Source: JBAZJN01 sp041651295
GTDB taxonomy: Bacteria > Patescibacteriota > UBA1384 > XYA2-FULL-43-10 > CAINNR01
Reading direction: 5' to 3'
Length of the DNA stretch: 43,361 nucleotides
NCBI GenBank assembly: GCA_041651295.1
Contig: JBAZJN010000005.1
Location: 1-43,361 of the forward strand
Part shown: positions 14,676 through 22,946 of the stretch, piece by piece
Numbering within the stretch: the first letter of the stretch is position 1
Layout: each line of letters starts with the position of its first letter
Program-made: the position numbers and the translations under genes
The notes under the pieces: generated by a model
What the model was told of the DNA's origin: nothing
Seen by the model: only the letters and a program-made list of their open reading frames with translations
Databases searched by the model: none

Positions 14676-15488
14676 TTAGATACGATTGTTAAAAAATATT
14701 TTAATTTTTTTAAAATCATTAATCGCCTCTTTAAAAATTAATTTGTTTTTCAATTGCTTATTTGATAGAAATATCATGTTGCCTCTTTTATCAAAATCAA
14801 ACGAGTGTTTTTGATTGACTACTTGCTCTAGAAGTAAAAACGAATCTTTAAATTGATAAATTTTATCATCTGGGTACACCTTAAAGAATAATTGACTAAT
14901 TTCACCTGTTGTAATAAAGATATTTTTTGTTAGCAATTTTCTTATCATATATGAATGAATTGAATTGAGTAATTCTTCCAAGGCAATACTAAAAAAATTA
15001 TTTTTATATAATAATTGTGCGCTTTGAAAGTATTGTTCAGATAATTGTGAATAGTGGTCAAGAACTATCTTTGGAAAATTTTGACTATCAATATGCCACG
15101 CTAACTGAGCAATTTTTTGATGTTTGAGCTTATTAAAATTATTTTCTATAATGTTCTCAAAATAATTTTCATCATCATAATAGATTGTATAGCCCAATTT
15201 GATTGTTAATACTAGCCATGAGTTATTTTTTAAAATATCAACAAATTTTTCTTTGCCATAGATGTTAAAAGCAATCAAAGGGAAAGTATTGCGCAATTTA
15301 TCCTTTAGACTTCTTGATATTTTATCTTGTGTTTTTTCCAGCTGTTCTAAAATGATAATATAATCAACATCTGAAGTAATCGAAAAATTTGTTTTTGTGC
15401 AAACCGATCCAAAAATTGCCAAAGAAACTAGGTTCTCGCCGAAATATTCTTTAATTAGGTCATTAATTTTATCAATTTCATCAGACAT
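14676..15488 (-). CDS. Nucleotidyltransferase-fold protein with HEPN-like C-terminus
   Basis: About 270 aa. The pol-beta-type nucleotidyltransferase core is present: AIFGSV (Gly27-Ser28), then TSDVDYIIIL with Asp40 and Asp42 as metal ligands. The C-terminal half is helical (YSQLSEQYFQSAQLLYKNN and following) in the style of a HEPN/KNTase-C domain. ATG 15488 is preferred over TTG 15497. It overlaps the aminotransferase end by 8 nt. It may add a nucleotide to a pathway intermediate; a MNT-HEPN toxin-antitoxin role is a less likely alternative. Confidence 0.75.
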   Translation of the reverse strand: MSDEIDKINDLIKEYFGENLVSLAIFGSVCTKTNFSITSDVDYIIILEQLEKTQDKISRSLKDKLRNTFPLIAFNIYGKEKFVDILKNNSWLVLTIKLGYTIYYDDENYFENIIENNFNKLKHQKIAQLAWHIDSQNFPKIVLDHYSQLSEQYFQSAQLLYKNNFFSIALEELLNSIHSYMIRKLLTKNIFITTGEISQLFFKVYPDDKIYQFKDSFLLLEQVVNQKHSFDFDKRGNMIFLSNKQLKNKLIFKEAINDFKKIKIFFNNRI

Positions 15489-16605
15489 AATTTTCAATAA
15501 TATTACATAATATTTTAGCGGCTTTCGGAATATTATTTATATTAATTGGACTTAAACAAACCCTTAGAGCATTATATTTATTATTTACAAAATAAATATC
15601 TCCAGGTATAACAAATACTTTATTTTTAAGTAGCTCAATAAACAAATTGATCATATCCACATCTTTCGGCAATTTGAACCAATAGTAAAATCCTGTATTA
15701 TCGTATGTTAATATATTTTTTATTTTAGGTGATAATGAATTTTCAAAAATCTTGTTCTTAATATCTAATATTCTAATTTTATTATTTATCTCGCTATATA
15801 TTTTTCCTGTTTTAAAATAATCAAATAATACTATCTGACTTAAAATATTCGGATGTGACATATAATACTTTTGAATTGTTTTTAAATTATTAATAATATT
15901 AACATCGGCAACAATATAACCCAATCTCAGTCCAGGGAAAATATATTTTGAAAAAGAGCTCAAATATATATATTTGTTATTTTGTATAATATTAATTTCG
16001 GAATCTTTCTCTAGCAATCCATATGAATCATCTTCAATCAGATAAGATGATTTTAATATGTTTTCTTTTAATTTTTTGGCTCTATCTTTTTCAATATATA
16101 CGCCAGTAGGATTTTGAAATTTGAACATCAGGTAAGCCAGTTCGATGTTTTTATCATAATTGTCATTAAGATTATGATCGATTGTCTTTATGTCATAGTC
16201 CTGAGATCTAAAGATATTTATAGCAGTGTCGTATGTTGGATTCTGTAGAAGAATCGTGTCGATATTATGAAAGTCCTTAAAGTAATGGCCTAAAAGAAAA
16301 ATAGAGCTGGTAACACCATTTGTTATTAGAATGTTTTCTTTATTAAGGTTAAGGCCAGATCTTTCATTTACAAATTTAACAATTTCATCTAATAAGTCCT
16401 TGGTCCCCTGAGAGTCATTGTACCGGCCAATCAAATTCTTATCAAAGTTAATTTTGGGAACGATATACTTTATCATTTCTTCGCTCAAATTGCCCCACCC
16501 CAAATTATAAAAGTCATCGTTATTTGTATATTTATTTACATAATATGAAATATTATTATCTCTGAATTTACCAATGTTTTTAAATAACTTATTATTCTCA
16601 TTCAT
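15481..16605 (-). CDS. PLP-dependent aminotransferase, class I/II
   Basis: A 374-aa fold-type I aminotransferase. NGVTSS (phosphate loop), FQNPTG (163-168), EDDSYG (191-196), the Schiff-base Lys220 in SSFSKYIFPGLRLGY, and a C-terminal Arg (ALRVCLS) for the substrate carboxylate are all visible. It resembles the MocR/2-aminoadipate aminotransferase group without the HTH domain. First gene of the AT-rich cluster, so it probably supplies the amino group for the product. Confidence 0.9.
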   Translation of the reverse strand: MNENNKLFKNIGKFRDNNISYYVNKYTNNDDFYNLGWGNLSEEMIKYIVPKINFDKNLIGRYNDSQGTKDLLDEIVKFVNERSGLNLNKENILITNGVTSSIFLLGHYFKDFHNIDTILLQNPTYDTAINIFRSQDYDIKTIDHNLNDNYDKNIELAYLMFKFQNPTGVYIEKDRAKKLKENILKSSYLIEDDSYGLLEKDSEINIIQNNKYIYLSSFSKYIFPGLRLGYIVADVNIINNLKTIQKYYMSHPNILSQIVLFDYFKTGKIYSEINNKIRILDIKNKIFENSLSPKIKNILTYDNTGFYYWFKLPKDVDMINLFIELLKNKVFVIPGDIYFVNNKYNALRVCLSPININNIPKAAKILCNIIENYV

Positions 16606-16919
16606 GATTGTTTCGTTTAGTATAAGAAATTAGTTCCTAACTAATATACCATTAAAGCCATATTTTGCACTATAAAAATATTGTTATTCTAAATTCAAAT
16701 ATTTAGAATCCTAGTTCTAACATCGTTCGCTATCTCCCACCACTTATACTAAGTCCGGAACACAAATATTCCCAGTTAAATCCATCAAAATAGTTCTAAC
16801 CCTCCTTCGTTTTTAAAGCTACTACCATTCGCACAAGGCTACAGAGCAGCACAGTGGAGGTTAATGGACCATCCAAGACTCGAATTGTTGGCGCTTCCAA
16901 GCTATTGAAACACAAACGC

Positions 16920-17009
16920 GGTTCTTTAAACTAAAACGGAACAGTCCTCCTTAAGATTAGTTGATAGCTATCTTAATTGTAGGTCTGTTCCGTTTTAGTT
17001 TAAAGAACC
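16920..17009. mobile_element. Palindromic element with 25-bp perfect arms
   Basis: Arms 16920-16944 and 16985-17009 are perfect 25-bp reverse complements. The 40-nt centre holds a second short inverted repeat, TTAAGAT (16951-16957) with ATCTTAA (16970-16976). There is no room for a protein, so a MITE-like or palindrome-ended non-autonomous element is likely. Positions 16941-17009 are repeated exactly at 59-127. Target duplications were not identified. Confidence 0.75.
16941..17009. repeat. 69-bp direct repeat, copy 2
   Basis: Exact and same-orientation match to 59-127, about 16.9 kb away. This copy retains the full left arm of the palindrome, so it is the more complete one. Confidence 0.9.
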
Positions 17010-17088
17010 GGGTAATGGTATCATTGACGTGTTGTTACAAAACTGATACTATAATTTGTCATGCGATCAAAATAGAAGAAGGTGCGTT

Positions 17089-18102
17089 ATGATACGGAAG
17101 CTTCACCTGGTATTGCGCATCACCGCGATCTGCACTCACAACTGCTGCATTTGTCAGCAGAAGGGCAATCATCGTAACCAGTCGCTTGAGGTCGAAGCCT
17201 TTCGCCGGTTTGTGCCGAAGATTCTGGAGTTTGTTTCGTCTAGGAATCTCAAGCTTGAAGCCCTGATCTCTGGCATCGGCGACCTGGTTTTTTGTCCCGA
17301 GCTGCGCGACCACCTCGCAATCTGCCTCAACGAATTGGACGCCTGCCCGGTGATGTTGCAAACATCAGGATTTCACACTGACTCCGAGTGCGAGACGCTG
17401 CTGTCGGTCCAGGAGATGGTCTGGAAGCGGCATCAAGATATGCCCAGGATCCCAACTTCGTGCAGTATAGCCACCTCTCTGTATGACAGGGAAGAGTCCA
17501 GAGAGCGCTTCAGCCGACTCATCGGCCTCGATTTCCCGGGATTCCATGCCAGCTTTATCCATGATCCAGGCCTTGACTGGGCTGGCACCTGGCGTGAACG
17601 AGACGAATTCTACAGGCTTATCAAAGAAGCCGGATTCGTCCAATTCTTCGAAGGATTGCCCGAGGGGGCAAAGCCAAGCAGCGAGCTAGAGGCTCGATTC
17701 AACTTGAGGAGAGGGTATCGGCGACATTGCAGTCGGGGTGAAACATTGCTCTGGACTGGTGGTCGCTACATAACTCCGGTGGGCGCTGCTGCTGAGTGGC
17801 AGGAGAAGTTTGTCTGGGCGGACGTAAACACGGAATTACCACCCGACACTCTGTTGCTGACAATAACAGAGGATGGCTTGCTCGCTCCGTGCTTCCAGAG
17901 CCAACTCGGCTTCTACGACATCCGGGATACGAAACTGGATCTTGCGTCCGCGGTTGATCGGCTCGGGCGGATCATGCGGGAAAGTCACGAGCTAATTGCT
18001 GAAACGTCAGAGTATCGTGAGATGCGTGTATGGAAATGTTCGATCTGCCCACTAATGTTCGATGACCAAGAGAAGAAAGCGGCGCTTGATAACACACCAT
18101 AG
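17089..18102 (+). CDS. Radical SAM protein, GC-rich and foreign-looking
   Basis: A 337-aa protein. CTHNCCIC (Cys15, Cys19, Cys22) fits CxxxCxxC for the SAM-bound cluster, and SGIGDLVFCPEL follows as the GGE-like motif. C-terminal cysteines (APCFQSQ and CSICPLM) suggest a SPASM/twitch-type auxiliary cluster. ATG 17089 with AGAAGG upstream is chosen over an upstream TTG. Codons favour G/C in third positions (CTG, GGC, CGG), unlike both neighbours, and it lies 80 bp from the palindromic element and has its own terminator. Function unknown; a recently acquired single gene. Confidence 0.8.
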   Translation: MIRKLHLVLRITAICTHNCCICQQKGNHRNQSLEVEAFRRFVPKILEFVSSRNLKLEALISGIGDLVFCPELRDHLAICLNELDACPVMLQTSGFHTDSECETLLSVQEMVWKRHQDMPRIPTSCSIATSLYDREESRERFSRLIGLDFPGFHASFIHDPGLDWAGTWRERDEFYRLIKEAGFVQFFEGLPEGAKPSSELEARFNLRRGYRRHCSRGETLLWTGGRYITPVGAAAEWQEKFVWADVNTELPPDTLLLTITEDGLLAPCFQSQLGFYDIRDTKLDLASAVDRLGRIMRESHELIAETSEYREMRVWKCSICPLMFDDQEKKAALDNTP

Positions 18103-18123
18103 TACTGCGAGGACCATTTATAG

Positions 18124-18157
18124 CCCGACGTCGTTGTGACGCCGGGACTTTTTTTAT
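18124..18157 (+). terminator. Terminator of the GC-rich radical SAM gene
   Basis: CCCG-A-CGTC pairs with GACG-C-CGGG across a short loop (one A-C mismatch), followed by a run of seven T. Confidence 0.85.
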
Positions 18158-18198
18158 ATTTCTGCCGCAAAACTCTATGTGGAAATTTAGGGATGGAA

Positions 18199-18227
18199 TT
18201 CAGTATATTCTCAGAAAAAGCTAATAT
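18199..18227 (+). promoter_or_regulatory. Promoter of the MacA/MacB-type operon
   Basis: TTCAGT (18199-18204), 17-nt spacer, TAATAT (18222-18227). Leaves a ~50-nt leader before ATG 18284. Confidence 0.5.
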
Positions 18228-18283
18228 TCTGTAGGCGTAAGGATAATTTAATTAACATTTATAAATTTTAAAGAGGCAGAGTT

Positions 18284-19552
18284 ATGAAAGTTTTTATGTT
18301 TCTAAGGAAGCCATGGGTAATTGTCTTATTGGTATTAGTTTTGGCGGCAGGGGGATATTTTATCTACCGTTCAACTCAATCTAAAAAATCAACAACGACT
18401 TATAAAACCGCAAGTGCCACTAAAGGAACTCTAACGGCAACGGTCTCGGGCACTGGAAATTTGATTGTCGAAAATTCATCAAACGTAACTCCGGGAGTCA
18501 GCGGTGATGTCAAAAATTTGGCTGTCAAAGTTGGTGATGCGGTAACCAAAGGTCAGACTTTATTCAAAATTACTAACGATGATCTTGATTTGGCCGTATC
18601 CAAAGCCTATGCTTCACTTCTTCAATCCCAACAATCTTTAACCGATGCCCAAAATAAATTAGCTGCAGATCAAGTCACACAGACCACTTTAAACAATGAT
18701 GCGCTAGCAACCGATGCCCAAAAAACTGATATTGCTCAAAAAGTCGCGTCCGATGCGACGGCGATTACTGTCGCGGAAGTAAATGTCCAATCAGCGCAGT
18801 CATCTTATAATACGGCGAAAAAAACTGCGGCTAAAAGAACTGTTACGGCTCCGATTAACGGTACCGTAACTGCCGTGAACATAAAAGACGGCGATGCACT
18901 TGGAAGTACCGGTTCAAGTAATAGCTCGACAACCGGATCTACAAGCACCTCAACTACCAGTAACACGTCAAGTTCATCTTCATCAACTCCGATTGTCATT
19001 AGCGATTTGTCGAGCATAAAAGCTTCAGTCTCACTCAACGAAGTAGATGCAGCAACCGTGAAAGTAGGACAATCAGTCAGTATGACTTTTGATGCAATTG
19101 ATGAGCTAACATCAACAGGCAAAGTTGTCTCAATTGGCACTTCTGGCACTGAAACTTCAGGAGTTGTGACTTATCCAGCCGTTATTTCATTCGACTCTCT
19201 TGATTCAAGATTGAAACCGGCAATGAGCGTGTCGGCGATAATTACCACTGAGGTTAAGCAAGATATTATTTATGTGCCTAACTCGGCAGTAAAGTCCAAT
19301 GACTCGTCAAACTATGTACTATTAATGAAGGACGGGAAACCAAGCAATCAAACTGTTACAGTCGGCATTGCGAATGATTCATATACAGAGATAACCAGCG
19401 GTTTAAGCGAAGGTGATACTGTTGTCACACAAACAATTACTGCTTCAACCAGTACTTCGTCAACTTCCAGCAAAAGCAATTCCAGCTCAAGTTTAGGCGG
19501 CTTAACCGGTGGTGGCGGAACGCCTCCAGCCGGTGGCGGACCGGGGATGTAG
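18284..19552 (+). CDS. MacA/HlyD-type periplasmic adaptor (membrane fusion) protein
   Basis: A 422-aa adaptor for an ABC exporter. N-terminal membrane anchor (about residues 9-27), barrel-sandwich half GVSGDVKNLAVKVGDAVTKGQTLF, a helical coiled-coil hairpin (about 100-185), second lipoyl half KRTVTAPINGTVTAVNIKDGD, then a Ser/Thr-rich insertion of ~30 residues not typical of MacA, beta-barrel and membrane-proximal domains, and a Ser/Gly-rich tail ending in GGGTPPAGGG. First gene of a four-gene operon. In a cell presumably lacking an outer membrane it would act with MacB at the cytoplasmic membrane and wall; cargo unknown. Confidence 0.9.
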   Translation: MKVFMFLRKPWVIVLLVLVLAAGGYFIYRSTQSKKSTTTYKTASATKGTLTATVSGTGNLIVENSSNVTPGVSGDVKNLAVKVGDAVTKGQTLFKITNDDLDLAVSKAYASLLQSQQSLTDAQNKLAADQVTQTTLNNDALATDAQKTDIAQKVASDATAITVAEVNVQSAQSSYNTAKKTAAKRTVTAPINGTVTAVNIKDGDALGSTGSSNSSTTGSTSTSTTSNTSSSSSSTPIVISDLSSIKASVSLNEVDAATVKVGQSVSMTFDAIDELTSTGKVVSIGTSGTETSGVVTYPAVISFDSLDSRLKPAMSVSAIITTEVKQDIIYVPNSAVKSNDSSNYVLLMKDGKPSNQTVTVGIANDSYTEITSGLSEGDTVVTQTITASTSTSSTSSKSNSSSSLGGLTGGGGTPPAGGGPGM

Positions 19553-19559
19553 GAGAAAT

Positions 19560-20255
19560 ATGAAAATACTTGACTGCCAAAATATCACAAAAACTTATAT
19601 CAATGGCGACAACAGCACAACTGTTTTAAAGAGCGTTTCATTTGCTATTAGCAAAGGCGAATTTGTTGCTATAACAGGTCCGTCAGGGTCTGGTAAATCG
19701 ACAATGATGCATATTATTGGTGCGTTGGATACACCAACTTCGGGAAAATTTTGCATTGATGGCCATGATGTTTCTAAACTATCTGAAGATCAGCTGGCTG
19801 ATATTCGGAGCAAGAAAATTGGTTTTGTTTTCCAGTCATTCAATCTTTTGTCTCGAACTTCGGTTTGGCGAAATGTCCAACTGCCGTTGATTTATGCCAA
19901 AATTCCGTTTGTCCTAAGGGAAAAAATGATTGCTGGAGCTTTGAATGATGCGCAAGTTGAAAAAAGTAAATTTGGAAACTTATCCAATCAACTTTCTGGC
20001 GGTCAAATGCAAAGAGTGGCGATTGCCAGGGCACTGGTTAATGATCCGGAAATTATTTTGGCTGACGAGCCGACGGGGAATCTTGATCAGCATACCGGAA
20101 AAGCGGTGCTTGAGGCATTTCAAAGTTTAAATGACCATGGAAAAACTATCATTCTAATTACACATGATATGTATGTTGCCCAACACGCCTCAAGAATAAT
20201 TAAAATAGTTGACGGTGAAATTGAAAGTGACACAAGCACCGGAAGAAATAATTAA
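19560..20255 (+). CDS. MacB-type ABC transporter ATPase
   Basis: A 231-aa ATPase. Walker A GPSGSGKST, Q-loop VFQSFNLL, signature LSGGQMQRVAIARAL, Walker B IILADEPTGNLD and switch His in ILITHD are all present. ATG 19560 lies 7 nt after the adaptor stop, with GGAG upstream; the same frame is open upstream but overlaps the adaptor. It powers the MacB/FtsX-like permease encoded next; LolD/MacB subgroup by similarity. Confidence 0.95.
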   Translation: MKILDCQNITKTYINGDNSTTVLKSVSFAISKGEFVAITGPSGSGKSTMMHIIGALDTPTSGKFCIDGHDVSKLSEDQLADIRSKKIGFVFQSFNLLSRTSVWRNVQLPLIYAKIPFVLREKMIAGALNDAQVEKSKFGNLSNQLSGGQMQRVAIARALVNDPEIILADEPTGNLDQHTGKAVLEAFQSLNDHGKTIILITHDMYVAQHASRIIKIVDGEIESDTSTGRNN

Positions 20256-20265
20256 CAAATTAAAT

Positions 20266-21489
20266 ATGAAATTACGCGATATTTTTACTGAGGTATATAC
20301 TTCACTTTCAAGCAACAAAATCAGATCAGGCTTGACGATGCTTGGGGTTGTTATTGGTATTAGTTCGGTAATTGTTCTTGTCGGTGTCGGACAAGGAGCG
20401 ACATCTTCTATCACCTCGAATATTTCCAGTCTTGGATCAAACCTAATAATTGTTGCTCCCGGTTCAACATCTACCAGCGGAGTCAGATCGGCGATGGGTA
20501 GTGCATCAACTTTAACACAAGACGACGCTGATGCTATTGCCACAGAAGTCTCCAGTGTTTCAGGGTTAGCATCAGTTGTTACCACCAGACAACAAATTAC
20601 ATACAAAAACAGTAATACAAACGCCCAAATTATTGGCACCGAAGCTAATTATGCCGATGTCAGAAATGTGATTATTTCAAGCGGCAGTTTCATTACTACC
20701 CAGGACCAAAAATCAGTTTCCAAAGTAGCCGTCATTGGCCCGAGCACTAGTGAAACTTTATTTGGCGAGGGGGTTGATCCGGTTGGAAAGACAATAAAAA
20801 TAAATAAAATTCAATTTAAAGTTGTTGGGCTTGCACAATCAAAAGGCGGATCAACAACTGATAGCAGTGATTATGCCGTCTATATTCCAATGGCCACGGC
20901 TCAGCGATATTTGACCGGTCGTGGAACGTTGTCAATCAGTAACATTTACGTTAAGGCGGTCGATGAAAATAGTGTAAGTGCTACAAAAACGGCAATTACT
21001 AATCTTTTACTTGAAAGACATAATATTTCAGACTCATCCAGCGCTGATTTTACTGCTTCCACACAAGAAGATTTGATGTCAAGTTTGTCATCGGTTTCTA
21101 CAACTCTAAGCCTTTTACTCGGCTGTATAGCCGGTATCTCGCTCTTGGTTGGTGGTATTGGGATCATGAATATGATGTTAACAACGGTAACCGAAAGGAC
21201 CAGAGAAATTGGCTTGCGCAAGGCCGTTGGCGCCAAAAGAAGCGACATTAGCATCCAATTTCTATCAGAATCTGTAGCGCTTACTTTCGTCTCTGGAATC
21301 ATCGGCGCAGGAGTCGGTTTAGCGGTAGCAAAAATTTTAACCAGTTTAAATGTTTTAACCTCGGTTATTACTTGGCAGTCAATAGTCTATTCATTCGGAA
21401 TTTGCGCATTTGTTGGCATCATATTTGGAATTTATCCTGCAAATAAAGCAGCGAAATTAAAACCAATTGACGCATTGCGTTATGAATAA
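20266..21489 (+). CDS. MacB/FtsX-type ABC permease
   Basis: A 407-aa permease. First membrane helix near residues 20-40 (SGLTMLGVVIGISSVIVLVG), a large MacB_PCD-type extracytoplasmic domain, then three helices in the FtsX domain (LLLGCIAGISLLVGGIGIMNM; ALTFVSGIIGAGVGLAVAKIL; IVYSFGICAFVGIIFGIYP), with conserved TERTREIGLRKAVGA and the C-terminal ANKAAKLKPIDALRYE. ATG 20266 is chosen; an in-frame TTG at 20209 would overlap the ATPase. It couples ATP hydrolysis to mechanotransmission through the adaptor. Confidence 0.93.
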   Translation: MKLRDIFTEVYTSLSSNKIRSGLTMLGVVIGISSVIVLVGVGQGATSSITSNISSLGSNLIIVAPGSTSTSGVRSAMGSASTLTQDDADAIATEVSSVSGLASVVTTRQQITYKNSNTNAQIIGTEANYADVRNVIISSGSFITTQDQKSVSKVAVIGPSTSETLFGEGVDPVGKTIKINKIQFKVVGLAQSKGGSTTDSSDYAVYIPMATAQRYLTGRGTLSISNIYVKAVDENSVSATKTAITNLLLERHNISDSSSADFTASTQEDLMSSLSSVSTTLSLLLGCIAGISLLVGGIGIMNMMLTTVTERTREIGLRKAVGAKRSDISIQFLSESVALTFVSGIIGAGVGLAVAKILTSLNVLTSVITWQSIVYSFGICAFVGIIFGIYPANKAAKLKPIDALRYE

Positions 21490-21507
21490 TAAGTTAGAAA
21501 GGAAAAA

Positions 21508-21948
21508 ATGAAAAAAGTAATCTTGATGATTGTCTGTTCAATCGTTTTAGCCGGGGGAGGATTTTGGGGAGGCGTGACTTATCAAAAGAAAAAATTCACT
21601 TCAACCGTGGCTGGCGTGCAAGGTGGCACACCGCCTTCCGGATCTTTGGGTAGCACAAGGGGCACTCCGCCAAACGGTGGCACACCGCCTTCCGGAGGAC
21701 AAGGAAGATCTGGTGGTAATGGATCATCGGGCGAAATAATTTCTAAATCCGATAATTCTGTCACAATTAAAACTTCCGATGGCAGTACAAAAATTATCTA
21801 CTTTACCAGTTCAACAAAGATTTCCAAAAATGCCACCGGTAGTAGTTCTGATCTAACGGTCGGTACGACAATTATGGCTGATGGCACAACAAACACCGAC
21901 AAAAGCATTGCCAGTACAACAATTATGATTCAGGGGGCAAACCAGTAA
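21508..21948 (+). CDS. DUF5666-like secreted/anchored protein
   Basis: A 146-aa protein. N-terminal signal-anchor (about residues 4-22), a Pro/Gly-rich linker with three copies of a GTPP(S/N)GG-type repeat, then a C-terminal beta domain SGEIISKSDNSVTIKTSDGS ending in a DLTVGTTIMADGT-like strand, matching the DUF5666 pattern. It is 18 nt after the permease in the same operon, and the adaptor also ends in a GGGTPPAGGG tail, so the two may share a surface role. Function unknown. Confidence 0.7.
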   Translation: MKKVILMIVCSIVLAGGGFWGGVTYQKKKFTSTVAGVQGGTPPSGSLGSTRGTPPNGGTPPSGGQGRSGGNGSSGEIISKSDNSVTIKTSDGSTKIIYFTSSTKISKNATGSSSDLTVGTTIMADGTTNTDKSIASTTIMIQGANQ

Positions 21949-22082
21949 TTTTCAAAATTGAAATCAGAATTACTTCAGATTATCTTTTAGCAGTTCATCA
22001 TTATTTGTGATAAACCAGCTGTCATAATCTAATTTATTAGGCGATGGTGGCTGGTTTTTGTTGGAATTTCAATGTGAGTTGT

Positions 22083-22946
22083 TTATTCGATTGATATTTT
22101 ATATCCGTCGGTTTTTAGATCAACAGTTCCTTTTTGGTCGGTGCGGTAAATATCGGCACCGATTTTTTGCAACAAACTGGTAGCCACCTGGTGGGGGAAA
22201 CCGTATTTGTTATCTTTGCCAAGGCTGATAATTGCAATCGCCGGCTTGATTTTATCCAGCATCAATTCGGTTGTTCCATTATCGGAACCATGATGCGCAA
22301 CTTTTAAAACGTTTGATTTTAGACTGCTGCTCTCTGACCCGCTTAGTATCCCGGACCAGCATTCTGTCTCGCAATCTCCCGTAAACAAAACCGAAAAATT
22401 CTGATCAGCTAGACGAAATACTATCGAAGTATCATTTATATTATCAGCATATTCATCGACGTTATCGTCCGGCCATAAATACTTTATTTTAATTCCGGAG
22501 ATAATTTCCTCTTCACTTCCGGCTCGTGGCTTTTTAGTTTTTATTTTTTTCTGGTTGATTTTTGACTTAAAAGTTTCATAGACATTGCTGTCAAATGTGA
22601 CTTCATTGTATACAATTTCATCAACTTTATAGCGATCCAGAATATCATTTAGTCCGGAAAGATGATCGGCATGCGGATGGGTAAGAATGATTTTTTCGAT
22701 TTCCCGATCTTCGATTGGCATAACAGAGGATAGTCGCTCGATTATTTTGTTATCCGGTCCGCCGTCAACCAGAAGTTGATAGTTGCCTTTTTGAATTAAC
22801 TCTGCGTCGCCTTGGCCGACATCAAAAAAATATACATGCAGATTATCATCAGGCTCTTGCAGATATACTGACCAAATTGCAACAGTTAAAAGCGTCAGAA
22901 ATATCAGAGTGTAAATTCTAATGCCGCTAGTTATTCTGCCGAACAT
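22083..22946 (-). CDS. comEC: ComEC C-terminal half: metallo-beta-lactamase domain protein
   Basis: A 287-aa membrane-anchored hydrolase: one N-terminal helix (about residues 11-28), then a ComEC-type metallo-beta-lactamase domain with FDVGQGDAEL, THPHADHLSG (His90, His92, Asp94, His95), FTGDCE and VAHHGS. In most bacteria this domain is fused to the ComEC channel and is thought to degrade the non-transported DNA strand. Here it is a separate gene overlapping the channel gene by 20 nt. The gene symbol refers to the split locus. Confidence 0.85.
   Translation of the reverse strand: MFGRITSGIRIYTLIFLTLLTVAIWSVYLQEPDDNLHVYFFDVGQGDAELIQKGNYQLLVDGGPDNKIIERLSSVMPIEDREIEKIILTHPHADHLSGLNDILDRYKVDEIVYNEVTFDSNVYETFKSKINQKKIKTKKPRAGSEEEIISGIKIKYLWPDDNVDEYADNINDTSIVFRLADQNFSVLFTGDCETECWSGILSGSESSSLKSNVLKVAHHGSDNGTTELMLDKIKPAIAIISLGKDNKYGFPHQVATSLLQKIGADIYRTDQKGTVDLKTDGYKISIE

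Larger units (their letters stand above)
16606..17055. other. Non-coding interval holding the palindromic element
   Basis: No gene seen. The left part (16606-16915) has no clear feature. The right part holds the palindromic element at 16920-17009. The base composition changes here from very AT-rich on the left to the GC-rich radical SAM gene on the right, so a horizontal-transfer junction probably lies in this interval. Confidence 0.6.
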
